A stretch of DNA of 64,000 nucleotides from Streptomyces finlayi (GCF_014216315.1 NZ_CP045702.1:4030001-4094000), one strand, 5' to 3'. Positions 32,817 through 41,806 are shown, counted from the first letter of the stretch. Program-made: numbers and translations. The notes: a model not told the origin generated them from the sequence alone.

Positions 32817-33133
32817 CCACCCCGCCGGACGACCGCACCTTCCGGCGCGAGATGGCCACGGCCTATCGCTCCGGGTGGCACTTCATCGATCTGCTCACGG
32901 CACTCCCCCGCCGTGGTGACTCGGTGATGGTCACCCTGTTCGGTGAGCCGATCGTCGTCGTGATGGAAGAGGGCGAGGACGTCCGCGCCTATCGCTGTCT
33001 TCGCCGGCCCCGGGGTGCTCCGCAACCGGTCCGCTGTGCCGTGAGGTACGGCATGATCTTCGTCAATCTCGATCAGCGGGACCACGAGCTGTTCGAACCT
33101 GAAGCCATCTCCGCCACCCCCCGCAGTGCCTGA
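32813..33133 (+). CDS. degenerate Rieske-like domain protein
   Basis: This 106-residue protein, ATG overlapping the exported-peptide stop. The order WHFIDLLTALPRRGDSVMVTLFGEPIVVV, YRCLRRPRGAPQPV and RYGMIFVNLDQ follows the Rieske oxygenase N-terminal domain. However, the metal ligands of the usual CxH...CxxH are lost (CLRRPRGA in place of CRHRGA; no second pair). It may bind something other than a 2Fe-2S cluster or be a structural relic. Function unknown; likely works with its two neighbours. Confidence 0.6.
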   Translation: MTTPPDDRTFRREMATAYRSGWHFIDLLTALPRRGDSVMVTLFGEPIVVVMEEGEDVRAYRCLRRPRGAPQPVRCAVRYGMIFVNLDQRDHELFEPEAISATPRSA

Positions 33134-33179
33134 ACGACCCCCGTCGTTCCATATCGTTCAGGCGCTTCCCCCACACAGC

Positions 33180-33210
33180 GGCGCCATCGTGACCTGAACA
33201 CGATGGCGCC
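33180..33210. terminator. bidirectional terminator
   Basis: GGCGCCATCGTG-ACCTGAA-CACGATGGCGCC is a perfect 12-bp stem between two convergent genes, 47 bp past the Rieske-like stop. Confidence 0.85.
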
Positions 33211-33244
33211 GTTGTGCTGCCCGGGGCCATGACGCCGGGGCGGT

Positions 33245-33646
33245 TCAGACTCTTCCGAGTGCCCGGTCCAGGGCGATCTCGATGACGACCCGTTCCGGGT
33301 TGGGCCTCGGTGTGCGCTCGTAGCGCTGCGCGTAACGGCGTACCGCGTCGTCGACGACGTCCTGCTCCGTGCGGATCGTCGCGACGCCCTCCAGCGTCGC
33401 CCAGCGCGCCTTCTCCATCTGGCAGACCGCGACCCGTGCCTTTCCCGGCGCGACGGCCAGGACGTTGGCGACCTTACGGCTGCCCTTGCTCGTGATGACC
33501 CGGGCGAGCCCGGCCTCGGGGTCGTACGTCACGCCGACGGGCACCACGTGCGGGGTGCCGTCGGGGCGGAGCGTCGTCAGCGTGCATACGTGGCGCTCGC
33601 GCCAGAAGGCGAGGTACTCGGGGCTGGGACTGCGTACATCGTGCAT
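33245..33646 (-). CDS. PPOX-class flavin/F420-dependent oxidoreductase
   Basis: This 133-residue split-barrel protein has RERHVCTLTTLRPDGTPHVVPVGVTYD, VITSKGSRKVANV and ARVAVCQMEKARWATLEG. These are the order of the PPOX/F420H2-dependent reductase family (Rv1155-like). Such enzymes reduce biliverdin-like or other substrates with F420. ATG at 33646 (MHDVRSPSPEY) is chosen over a longer frame lacking homology. Its upstream region abuts the clpB promoter. Confidence 0.85.
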   Translation of the reverse strand: MHDVRSPSPEYLAFWRERHVCTLTTLRPDGTPHVVPVGVTYDPEAGLARVITSKGSRKVANVLAVAPGKARVAVCQMEKARWATLEGVATIRTEQDVVDDAVRRYAQRYERTPRPNPERVVIEIALDRALGRV

Positions 33647-33744
33647 GGTCCAAGCGTAGGCAGCCGGGACGCCGTGGTGCGGTGGCGGGGCCATGTGGCG
33701 GGCGGTTCACTCGAAACGGGCCCGGGTGGCGGTCCCGTTTTCGT

Positions 33745-33765
33745 CTTGAGCGGAGTACGCTCAAC
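33745..33765. promoter_or_regulatory. HspR operator (HAIR) of clpB
   Basis: CTTGAGC-N7-GCTCAAC matches the HAIR consensus in both half-sites with two changes. It lies 54 bp before the clpB start, so clpB should be repressed by HspR. Confidence 0.88.
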
Positions 33766-33818
33766 TTTATTAACGACCGACACGGCATACCGCCCATCGC
33801 ACGGAGGAGAGAGCGCAC

Positions 33819-36419
33819 GTGGACGCCGAGCTGACCAACAAGAGCCGGGACGCCCTCAACGCGGCCACCAACCGGGCCGTGAAGGACGGGCACCCCGACC
33901 TGACTCCTGGACATCTGCTGCTCGCCCTGCTCTCGGGCGAGGACAACGAGAACATCACCGACCTGCTGGCGGCCGTCGAGGCCGACCAGGTGGCCGTACG
34001 CGAAGCGGCCGAACGGCTCCTCGGGGCCCAGCCGAGCGTCACCGGCTCCACCGTCGCGCCCCCGCAGCCCAACCGCGAGCTCCTGGCCGTCATCGCCGAC
34101 GCCGCACAGCGCGCGAAGGAGCTCGGCGACGACTACCTCTCCACCGAGCACCTGCTGATCGGCATCGCGTCCAAGGGCGGCCGCGCCGGTGAGATCCTCA
34201 CCCAGAAGGGTGCCGGTGCGAAGAAGCTGCTGGACGCGTTCGAGAAGAGCAGGGGAGGGCGACGGGTGACCACACCCGACCCGGAGGGTCAGTACAAGGC
34301 CCTGGAGAAGTTCGGCACGGATTTCACGGCCGCGGCCAGGGCGGGCAAGCTCGACCCCGTCATCGGCCGGGACCAGGAGATCCGTCGCGTCGTCCAGGTG
34401 CTGTCGCGGCGTACGAAGAACAACCCCGTGCTCATCGGTGAGCCCGGCGTCGGCAAGACCGCCGTCGTCGAAGGGCTCGCCCAGCGCATCGTCAAGGGCG
34501 ACGTTCCCGAGAGCCTCAAGAACAAGCGGCTCGTCTCGCTCGACCTCGGTGCGATGGTCGCCGGCGCCAAGTACCGCGGCGAGTTCGAGGAGCGGCTGAA
34601 GACCGTCCTCTCCGAGATCAAGGAGAGCGAAGGCCAGATCATCACCTTCATCGACGAACTCCACACCGTGGTCGGGGCCGGCGCCGGCGGGGACTCCGCG
34701 ATGGACGCGGGCAACATGCTCAAGCCGATGCTCGCCCGCGGCGAACTGCGCATGGTCGGCGCGACCACGCTCGACGAGTACCGCGAGCGGATCGAGAAGG
34801 ACCCCGCCCTGGAGCGCCGCTTCCAGCAGGTCCTGGTCGCCGAGCCCTCCGTCGAGGACACCATCGCGATCCTGCGCGGGCTCAAGGGCCGGTACGAGGC
34901 GCACCACAAGGTCTCCATCGCGGACTCCGCGCTGGTCGCCGCCGCGGCCCTCTCCGACCGCTACATCACCTCGCGCTTCCTGCCCGACAAGGCCATCGAC
35001 CTGGTCGACGAGGCCGCCTCCCGGCTCCGCATGGAGATCGACTCCTCACCCCTGGAGATCGACGAACTCCAGCGCGCCGTCGACCGGCTGCGGATGGAGG
35101 AGCTGGCGCTCAAGAACGAGCCAGACCCCGCGTCCAAGCAGCGACTGGAGAAGCTCCGCCGCGACCTCGCCGACAAGGAGGAGGAGCTGCGCGGCCTCAC
35201 GGCCCGCTGGGAGAAGGAGAAGGAAGGGCTCAACCGTGTCGGTGAGCTGAAGGAACGCCTCGACGACCTGCGCGGCCAGGCCGAGCGTGCCCAGCGCGAC
35301 GGGGACTTCGACACCGCGTCCAAGCTGCTCTACGGGGAGATCCCCGGCCTGGAGCGGGAGCTGGCCGAGGCGGACGAGGCGGAGCAGGAAGCCGCCAAGG
35401 ACACCATGGTCAAGGACCAGGTCGGCCCGGACGACATCGCGGACGTCGTCGGCGCCTGGACCGGCATCCCGGCCGGACGCCTCCTGGAGGGCGAGACACA
35501 GAAGCTGCTGCGCATGGAGGAGGAGCTCGGCAAGCGGCTGATCGGACAGACGGAGGCCGTGCGGGCGGTGTCGGACGCGGTACGCCGTACCCGGGCCGGA
35601 ATCGCCGACCCCGACCGTCCCACCGGCTCGTTCCTCTTCCTCGGACCGACCGGTGTCGGCAAGACCGAGCTGGCCAAGGCGCTCGCGGACTTCCTGTTCG
35701 ACGACGAGCGGGCCATGATCCGCGTCGACATGAGCGAGTACGGCGAGAAGCACAGCGTCGCGCGGCTCGTCGGCGCCCCTCCGGGGTACGTCGGGTACGA
35801 GGAGGGCGGTCAGCTCACCGAGGCGGTGCGCCGCCGCCCGTACAGCGTGATCCTGCTGGACGAGGTCGAGAAGGCCCACCCCGAGGTCTTCGACATCCTG
35901 CTCCAGGTCCTCGACGACGGCCGCCTCACCGACGGACAGGGCCGCACCGTCGACTTCCGCAACACGATCCTGGTCCTGACGTCCAACCTCGGCAGCCAGT
36001 TCCTGGTCGACCCGCTGATCGAGCCCGAGGTGAAGAAGCAGCAGGTCCTGGATGTCGTACGCGCCTCGTTCAAGCCGGAGTTCCTCAACCGGCTCGACGA
36101 CCTCGTCGTCTTCTCCGCGCTGTCCGGCGAAGAGCTCTCGCACATCGCGGGGCTCCAGATCGGCCGCCTGGCCAAGCGCCTCGCCGACCGCAGGCTCACC
36201 CTCGACGTCACACCGGACGCCCTGGCGTGGCTGGCCGAGAAGGGCAACGACCCGGCGTACGGGGCACGGCCGCTGCGCCGCCTCATCCAGACGGCGATCG
36301 GCGACCGGCTCGCCAAGGAGATCCTCGCGGGCGAGATCACGGACGGCGACACGGTGCGGGTGGACCGGGTCGGGGACGGGCTGGTCGTGGGTCCGGCGTC
36401 CGCGGCGAAGTCCCTGTAG
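33819..36419 (+). CDS. clpB: ATP-dependent disaggregase ClpB
   Basis: This 866-residue Hsp100 has an N-terminal repeat domain (1-150). AAA-1 contains GEPGVGKTAVVEGLA and the Walker B IITFIDELHTVVG. A coiled-coil middle domain (about 400-530) and AAA-2 with GPTGVGKTELAKAL and VILLDEVEKAHP follow. It extracts proteins from aggregates together with DnaK-DnaJ-GrpE. GTG start. It lies under its own HAIR. Confidence 0.98.
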   Translation: MDAELTNKSRDALNAATNRAVKDGHPDLTPGHLLLALLSGEDNENITDLLAAVEADQVAVREAAERLLGAQPSVTGSTVAPPQPNRELLAVIADAAQRAKELGDDYLSTEHLLIGIASKGGRAGEILTQKGAGAKKLLDAFEKSRGGRRVTTPDPEGQYKALEKFGTDFTAAARAGKLDPVIGRDQEIRRVVQVLSRRTKNNPVLIGEPGVGKTAVVEGLAQRIVKGDVPESLKNKRLVSLDLGAMVAGAKYRGEFEERLKTVLSEIKESEGQIITFIDELHTVVGAGAGGDSAMDAGNMLKPMLARGELRMVGATTLDEYRERIEKDPALERRFQQVLVAEPSVEDTIAILRGLKGRYEAHHKVSIADSALVAAAALSDRYITSRFLPDKAIDLVDEAASRLRMEIDSSPLEIDELQRAVDRLRMEELALKNEPDPASKQRLEKLRRDLADKEEELRGLTARWEKEKEGLNRVGELKERLDDLRGQAERAQRDGDFDTASKLLYGEIPGLERELAEADEAEQEAAKDTMVKDQVGPDDIADVVGAWTGIPAGRLLEGETQKLLRMEEELGKRLIGQTEAVRAVSDAVRRTRAGIADPDRPTGSFLFLGPTGVGKTELAKALADFLFDDERAMIRVDMSEYGEKHSVARLVGAPPGYVGYEEGGQLTEAVRRRPYSVILLDEVEKAHPEVFDILLQVLDDGRLTDGQGRTVDFRNTILVLTSNLGSQFLVDPLIEPEVKKQQVLDVVRASFKPEFLNRLDDLVVFSALSGEELSHIAGLQIGRLAKRLADRRLTLDVTPDALAWLAEKGNDPAYGARPLRRLIQTAIGDRLAKEILAGEITDGDTVRVDRVGDGLVVGPASAAKSL

Positions 36420-36435
36420 AACACTCCGGAAGGCA

Positions 36436-36474
36436 GGTCCCCGGCCGGGAGTCCCACGTTCCCCGCCGGGGACC
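36436..36474 (+). terminator. terminator of clpB
   Basis: GGTCCCCGGC (36436-36445) pairs with GCCGGGGACC (36465-36474). It is 17 bp after the clpB stop. Confidence 0.7.
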
Positions 36475-36687
36475 CGCGTTTGCGCGCAAGGCCGTGCCCG
36501 GTGCTCTGCGCATGCGCCGGGCTCGCGGTACGGGCTGTGCCGTCCTGGCAGCCCTTGCCTGGTCGAAGGCCCGGGGGACAGGCACGGGAACGATTCCCCT
36601 CAGGGCGTAGGACCAATGGGCGTCATTCGACGTTAGGGTCGAAGGCAAAGTCAGGCAACCACGCGCGATCCACAGGAGTAACCGGCG

Positions 36688-37233
36688 ATGTCTATCGACC
36701 CGTCCTCGATTCCCAACTTCGGGGGACAGCCCGATCCGCAGGCGGCGGGACCCGCTGGCCCCGTCGTCCCTGACCAGGACCTCGTCAAGCAGCTGCTCGA
36801 GCAGATGGAGCTGAAGTTCGTCGTCGACGACGAGGGTGACCTCGCCGCGCCGTGGGAGGAATTCCGCACGTACTTCATGTTCCGCGGCGAGGACGAGCAG
36901 CAGGTCTTCTCGGTGCGTACGTTCTACGACCGCCCGCACGCCATCGGCCTGCGTCCCGTGCTCCTCGACGCGATCGACGACTGGAACCGCCGCACCCTGT
37001 GGCCGAAGGTCTACACGCACGCCCACGAGGCCGAGGAGGGCGCCGAGGCGTCCGTGCGGCTGATCGGTGAGGCGCAGATGCTCATCGGTACGGGCGTCAG
37101 CCTGGAGCACTTCGTCTCCTCCACGGTCAGCTGGGTGCGGGCCTCGATCGAGTTCGACAAGTGGCTCGTGGAGCGTCTCGGCCTGGAGTCCGCCGAGGGC
37201 AAGCCGGACGACACCGAGTCGCCGGAAGCCTGA
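36688..37233 (+). CDS. YbjN-domain protein
   Basis: This 181-residue protein belongs to the YbjN / secretion-chaperone-like fold, common as one or two copies in actinobacteria. KFVVDDEGDLAAPWEEFRTYFMF and RTFYDRPHAIGLRPVLLDAIDDWNRRTLWPK are the recognisable parts. It ends with an acidic tail. Function is unclear; such proteins are thought to modulate other proteins. ATG with GGAG 8 bp upstream. Confidence 0.8.
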   Translation: MSIDPSSIPNFGGQPDPQAAGPAGPVVPDQDLVKQLLEQMELKFVVDDEGDLAAPWEEFRTYFMFRGEDEQQVFSVRTFYDRPHAIGLRPVLLDAIDDWNRRTLWPKVYTHAHEAEEGAEASVRLIGEAQMLIGTGVSLEHFVSSTVSWVRASIEFDKWLVERLGLESAEGKPDDTESPEA

Positions 37234-37249
37234 TCACGACGCCCGGCCC

Positions 37250-37287
37250 GGCCCGGTGCGGCGCCCGAGAGGCCGCCGCACCGGGCC
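37250..37287. terminator. terminator of the YbjN-type gene
   Basis: GGCCCGGTGCGGC (37250-37262) pairs exactly with GCCGCACCGGGCC (37275-37287), 16 bp past the stop. Confidence 0.85.
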
Positions 37288-37306
37288 GGACCGCTGTCCG
37301 GGGCGC

Positions 37307-37366
37307 TCAGCGCGTGAGCGTCTTCAGACGGCTGACCGCATCGGTCAGGACCTCGATCGCACCCTT
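37307..37366 (-). pseudogene. C-terminal scrap of an aminotransferase
   Basis: The minus strand reads KGAIEVLTDAVSRLKTLTR and stop. This resembles the end of the neighbouring aminotransferase (DDVLDEATSRLQRLAS) in pattern but not in sequence, so it is probably the leftover tail of an older paralogue whose body was replaced. Confidence 0.5.
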
Positions 37367-37370
37367 GGCA

Positions 37371-37573
37371 TTCGAATCGGAGTCTGTCTCGTTCACCGAT
37401 CTGTCGCGGAACCCGAAGGCTGTCGCTGCCAGGGCCGCCGCCCTGGGATGCCTGCGTGTCACGCACCGAGACGCGCCCGACATGGTGTTGACCACGGCCA
37501 TATACGCAGAGCGCGCCGAGGAGAACCTGACCACGGCGTCCCGGCTGTTCCTTGCGCTGTCTGGTGGGAGCGC
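37371..37573 (+). pseudogene. Phd-like antitoxin remnant
   Basis: The forward frame contains VSFTDLSRNPKAVAARAAAL, RVTHRDAPDMVLTTAIYAER and NLTTASRLFLAL, the normal order of a Phd-type antitoxin. It has no start codon nearby and runs into the end of the next gene, so it is a fragment, without a toxin. Confidence 0.6.
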
Positions 37574-37576
37574 AGT

Positions 37577-38746
37577 TCAGGACGCGAGGCGTTGCAGGCG
37601 GCTCGTGGCTTCGTCGAGAACGTCGTCCCTCTTGCAGAAGGTGAAGCGGACCTGGCTGCGGCCGGCGTCGGGGTCGTCGTAGAAGACGGAGTTGGGGATG
37701 GCGACGACGCCGCAGCGTTCGGGGAGGGCGCGGCAGAAGGCGTAGGCGTCCTTCTCGCCCAAGGGGGTGATGTCGGCGGTGATGAAGTACGTGCCCTGGG
37801 GCTGGTAGACCTCGAACCCGGCCGCGCGCAGCCCGTCGCCGAGCAGGTCGCGCTTGCGTCGCAGGTCGGCGCGGAAGCCGTCGAAGTACGAGTCAGGCAG
37901 TCGGAGGGCCTCGGCGATCGCGTACTGGAAGGGCCCCGAACTGACGTAGGTCAGGTACTGCTTGGCGGTTCGGACCGCTGCGACGAGCGGGCCGTTCGCC
38001 GTGACCCAGCCAACCTTCCATCCGGTGAACGAGAAGGTCTTGCCTGCGGATGAGATGGAGACGGTGCGCTCGCGCATGCCGGGGAGGGCCGCGATGGGGC
38101 GATGCGTGCCCTCGTAGACAAGGTGCTCGTACACCTCGTCGGTAACAACGAGCAGGTCGTGCTCGACGGCGAGTGCGGCAATGGCGTCCTGCTCTTCGGC
38201 GGAGAGGACCATCCCGGTCGGGTTGTGCGGGGTGTTGAGGAGCAGGAGGCGGGTCTGCGGAGTGATCTTGGCCCGAAGCTCGTCCAGGTCCGGGCGGAAG
38301 GACGGGGCGTGCAGAGTGAGCGGCACGCGCTTCGCGCCGGCCATGGCGATGCAGGCGGCGTAGGAGTCATAGAAGGGTTCGAAGGCGATCACCTCGTCGC
38401 CCGGCTCCAGGAGCGCCAGCATGGTGGCGGCGATGGCCTCGGTGGCGCCGGCGGTGACCAGGACCTCGGTTTCGGGGTCGAAGGGCAGATCGTAGAAGCG
38501 CTGCTGGTGCTCGGAGATCGCGGCGCGCAGTTCCGGAACCCCCGGGCCGGGCGGGTACTGGTTTCCCTTGCCCTCCCGCAAGGCGCGGACCGCGGCTTCG
38601 CGGATCTCGTCGGGGCCGTCGGTGTCGGGGAAGCCCTGGCCCAGATTGATCGAGCCGGTCCTGGCGGCCAGCGCGGACATCTCCGCGAAGATGGTCGTGC
38701 CGAACTCGGTGAGCCGGCGGTTGAGCAGTGGTCGTCCCTGTGTCAT
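37577..38746 (-). CDS. class I/II PLP-dependent aminotransferase
   Basis: This 389-residue enzyme belongs to the kynurenine/methionine/DapC-like group. INLGQGFPDTDGP opens the fold. NTPHNPTG and TDEVYEHLVY follow, and the PLP lysine is in SISSAGKTFSFTGWKVGW. The C-terminal FCKRDDVLDEATSRL follows the family. It transfers amino groups from an amino acid to a keto acid; the substrate cannot be read from the sequence. Start ATG (MTQGRPLL) at 38746 is chosen; an upstream ATG at 38755 is possible. It ends next to remnants of another aminotransferase and an antitoxin. Confidence 0.88.
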   Translation of the reverse strand: MTQGRPLLNRRLTEFGTTIFAEMSALAARTGSINLGQGFPDTDGPDEIREAAVRALREGKGNQYPPGPGVPELRAAISEHQQRFYDLPFDPETEVLVTAGATEAIAATMLALLEPGDEVIAFEPFYDSYAACIAMAGAKRVPLTLHAPSFRPDLDELRAKITPQTRLLLLNTPHNPTGMVLSAEEQDAIAALAVEHDLLVVTDEVYEHLVYEGTHRPIAALPGMRERTVSISSAGKTFSFTGWKVGWVTANGPLVAAVRTAKQYLTYVSSGPFQYAIAEALRLPDSYFDGFRADLRRKRDLLGDGLRAAGFEVYQPQGTYFITADITPLGEKDAYAFCRALPERCGVVAIPNSVFYDDPDAGRSQVRFTFCKRDDVLDEATSRLQRLAS

Positions 38747-38907
38747 GGCTGCCATCCTGCCGCCGAAGCCCTCCTGTGCCGAGCTCTCCGTGCCGAAGCT
38801 CTGGAGTTGCTCAAGTCGGCTTTGGCGCGGGGAGGCCGAGGGAATCCCCCTGTCACAACAGGGAGCGGGGTGACCTCGCTTCGGGGGACGGAAAGGCGTT
38901 GAGGTCC

Positions 38908-39159
38908 GTGGAGACATTCATAGGGGTGCTGGTCGGGATCGCCGTCGTGGTGGCCGTCGGCGGCGTGGTCGTCGCGGTCGTCCGGGGAGGCAGGCCGGTG
39001 CCCGGGGGGAAGGCGTCGAGGCGTCGCCGGGCTGCCGGAGGAGCAGGCGGCGGTGGTGGCGGTTCGGTTGGGTCCGGCGGCGACTTCTCGTGCGGGAGCG
39101 GCAGCTCGTCGTGCGGTGGCGGTGGCGGTGGCGGGGGCGGTTGCGGCGGAGGCAGCTGA
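38908..39159 (+). CDS. small membrane protein with Gly/Cys-rich tail
   Basis: This 83-residue product has an N-terminal membrane helix (FIGVLVGIAVVVAVGGVVVAVV), a basic hinge, and a tail of glycine with four cysteines (FSCGSGSSSCGGGGG...CGGGS). Start is GTG with a GGAAAGG site 10 bp before. The tail resembles the end of TIGR04222-type membrane proteins and may bind metal or form disulfides. A frame this repetitive could also be chance; the intact signal-like helix argues for a gene. Confidence 0.55.
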   Translation: METFIGVLVGIAVVVAVGGVVVAVVRGGRPVPGGKASRRRRAAGGAGGGGGGSVGSGGDFSCGSGSSSCGGGGGGGGGCGGGS

Positions 39160-39474
39160 CAACGGGAAACCGGTCCGTCGGCGGGCCCAGCGAGTCGGAG
39201 GCGTCCGGTGGGTGAACTCCCGCCGGACTCCTTTTTGTTGAGCCACGCGGAGAGAATCGACTGAACAGTTGAGCGTGCTGCCCCCTGGGGGATGGAAACC
39301 ACGTCAAGTTGGGCAAAAACGCTGTGGGTGCGGCGTACTTCGTGATTCCCTCCTCGCAGAGAACATTCAGCCCTCGGACCCCAGTTGGACCTGATCGGGC
39401 GTTTCCCTCCCCCACGCGCATCGCCAGGGGGCGCCCCCTGTCCATGTGTCCATGTGTGTTTGCGGAGCCGAACC
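39160..39474. other. spacer with terminator, no gene seen
   Basis: A hairpin with a T-run at 39197-39236 (GGAG-GCG-TCCGGTGGG with CCCGCCGGACTCC then TTTTT) ends the upstream small gene. The rest has no supported gene. Confidence 0.55.
39197..39236 (+). terminator. terminator after the Gly/Cys-rich gene
   Basis: Bulged stem followed by five T residues, the clearest intrinsic terminator form in this segment. Confidence 0.7.
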
Positions 39475-39996
39475 ATGCTCACGACCCTTCATACGGCCTA
39501 CTCCGACACCCGCGCCGCCGACCTGGCCTGGGCCCTCGGACGGGAGCCGCTGCCCGCCCTCGCCGTCCTCGACCTCCAGTTCGAGCAGGCGAAACTGCAG
39601 TTGAGGCTGCTCGGCGCTTCCCATCAGGTCCTCCTGGAGGAGGATCGCGGCACCTGTTCGGAGACCGTTGCCTGTATCCCCGGAAGCAGTACCCCGTTGC
39701 CTCTCGGTGTCGCCAAGCGGTCCGGCGACTGGGAGTACGAATTCGCGGCGCGGGTCGAGACGCTCACCGAAGGCGCGTTCGCGGGCCGCGCACAGGAGTT
39801 GCTCGCGCTCGTCGCCGATCATCCGCACGGACTGGCGGGGACGTTTCCCGGCAGTCCGCACGCCTTCACCGCGCTGCTGGCGCAACAGGCCGAGGGGCAG
39901 GTGCGGTGGCGTACCTGGCACGCGTACCCGCAGGAGGGGCAGTTGGTGGTGACGCGCACCCGGGTGGGGGTGCGGGTGCCGACCCCGGCGCTCTGA
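39475..39996 (+). CDS. DUF2617 family protein
   Basis: This 173-residue protein matches, as I recall, the actinobacterial DUF2617 family: MLTTLHTAYSDTRAADLAWAL, then RSGDWEYEFAARVETLTEGAFAGRAQELL and FPGSPHAFTALL. It is followed by the spermidine-synthase-like gene 125 bp on, an association typical of Streptomyces. Function unknown. Confidence 0.8.
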   Translation: MLTTLHTAYSDTRAADLAWALGREPLPALAVLDLQFEQAKLQLRLLGASHQVLLEEDRGTCSETVACIPGSSTPLPLGVAKRSGDWEYEFAARVETLTEGAFAGRAQELLALVADHPHGLAGTFPGSPHAFTALLAQQAEGQVRWRTWHAYPQEGQLVVTRTRVGVRVPTPAL

Positions 39997-40121
39997 CCGG
40001 AACCCTGACGGGAACTCCGACCGCCTCCGGAGTGAGGGACCGGATCCGGGATGCGCCCATGCCTCACTTGCACCCGTGTGGGTGACAAGCGGCGACCGGT
40101 TCGTGACGTAGCGTTCGTTTT

Positions 40122-41720
40122 GTGATCGACCAGCAGGTGCCGTTGCGAGGGGTCGCCGAGCGGCTTCCCGTACGGCCGGGGACCGGACGGTTCCTCGTGC
40201 TGGCCACTGTCTTCATCTGCGCCGCCTGCGGTCTCGTGTACGAGCTGGAGCTGGTCGCGCTCGCCTCGTACCTGATCGGTGACTCGGTCACGCAGGCTTC
40301 CGTCGTGCTCTCCGTGATGGTGTTCGCGATGGGGATCGGATCGCTCCTCGCGAAACGTTTGCGCAGCCATGCGGCGGTCGGGTTCGGACTCATCGAGGCG
40401 GCCCTCGCGCTCGTCGGCGGTTCGTCGGCGCTCGTGCTGTACGCCTCGTTCGCGTGGCTCGGGGAGTCGCGACACGCCCTGGTCGGGTTCTCGCTGACGA
40501 TCGGCGTACTGATCGGCGCGGAGATCCCGCTGCTGATGACACTGATCCAGCGCGTCGACCGGCAGGACGCGGGCGGGGCCGTCGCCGACCTCTTCGCCGC
40601 CGACTACGTGGGCGCGCTCGTCGGCGGGCTCGCCTTTCCGTTCCTGCTGCTGCCCATGCTGGGGCAGCTCACCGGGGCGCTGTTCACCGGTGCGGTCAAC
40701 GCGGCGGCCGGCGGGGCGCTGGTGCTGTGGCTGTTCCGGCGGGATCTGAGTTCCCGGTCGCGATGGCTGCTGGTCCTCGCCAATATCACGGTGATCGCGC
40801 TGCTGGCCACGGCCACGGTGCTGGTCGACGACTTCGAGCGCGCCGCCCGGCGCGCGGTCTACGGGGACCGGGTGCGGGTCGCCGTCCAGACCGAGGTGCA
40901 GGAGGTCGTTCTCACCGGGGAGGGGCGGGAGTCCCTGGACCTCTATCTGGACGGGCGGCTGCGGGTCAGCGCCCGCGACGAGTACCGCTACCACGAGGCC
41001 CTGGTGCATCCGGCGATGCGCGGGCCGCACGGGCGGGTGCTGATCCTGGGCGGCGGCGACGGCCTGGCAGCCCGCGAGGTCCTGCGGTACGCGGGGGTGC
41101 GGACCGTCACGGTCGTCGAACTGGACCCGGCCGTCACCCGACTGGCCCGGACGGACCCCGCGCTCTCCGAGCTGAACGGGTACGCGTACGAAGACCCCCG
41201 GCTCAGCACGGTCGATGAGGACGCGTTCGACTGGATGCGTGCGGCGCGGGGCTCCTACGACGTCGTGGTGGCGGACCTGCCGGACCCGGGAATCACGGCG
41301 AGCACGAAGCTGTACTCCGCGGAGTTCTACGGGCTGGCCGGAGAGGCCCTCGCGCCGGGCGGGCGTCTGGTGGTGCACGCCGGGCCGGTGGGTGTCAGAC
41401 CGCGGTCGTTCTGGACGGCGGAGGCCTCCGTGCGTGCGGGCGGCCTGTCGACGCGCCCGTACCGGGTCACCGGCAGGGGCACCGGATTCGCGGCCGGTCC
41501 GGACCGGGTCACGGAGCAGACGCGGGAACCGCGCGACTGGGGCTTCGTCCTGGCCTCACGACGGACCGTGCCGGCTCTTGCCCTGGACCCCGCCGCCCCG
41601 GAGCTGCGGTCGCTGGGGGAGCGGGAGCTGCGGAAGGCGGGCGTGGCCGCGGAGCGCGTACGGCCGCGGGGGCAGGCGCCGTCGACGCTGGTGCACCCGC
41701 GTTATGGGGAGGAACCGTGA
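40122..41720 (+). CDS. membrane-anchored spermidine synthase-like protein
   Basis: This 532-residue protein. The N-terminal 230 residues form about seven membrane helices (TVFICAACGLVYELELVALASYL, VVLSVMVFAMGIGSLLA and others). The C-terminal domain is an aminopropyltransferase fold with the SAM-type loop VLILGGGDGLAAREVL, then TVVELDPAVTRLA and VVADLPDPG. Soluble homologues transfer aminopropyl groups to putrescine; the membrane-fused actinobacterial form has unclear activity. GTG start. Confidence 0.88.
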   Translation: MIDQQVPLRGVAERLPVRPGTGRFLVLATVFICAACGLVYELELVALASYLIGDSVTQASVVLSVMVFAMGIGSLLAKRLRSHAAVGFGLIEAALALVGGSSALVLYASFAWLGESRHALVGFSLTIGVLIGAEIPLLMTLIQRVDRQDAGGAVADLFAADYVGALVGGLAFPFLLLPMLGQLTGALFTGAVNAAAGGALVLWLFRRDLSSRSRWLLVLANITVIALLATATVLVDDFERAARRAVYGDRVRVAVQTEVQEVVLTGEGRESLDLYLDGRLRVSARDEYRYHEALVHPAMRGPHGRVLILGGGDGLAAREVLRYAGVRTVTVVELDPAVTRLARTDPALSELNGYAYEDPRLSTVDEDAFDWMRAARGSYDVVVADLPDPGITASTKLYSAEFYGLAGEALAPGGRLVVHAGPVGVRPRSFWTAEASVRAGGLSTRPYRVTGRGTGFAAGPDRVTEQTREPRDWGFVLASRRTVPALALDPAAPELRSLGERELRKAGVAAERVRPRGQAPSTLVHPRYGEEP

Positions 41721-41806
41721 CGGGGCCGTGCGGGACGCGGAAGCGCGGGCATGCGGAAGGCGGGAAGCGCTGACGTGGTGGCCGGGGCTGAGTAGGCTCG
41801 GCTTCC

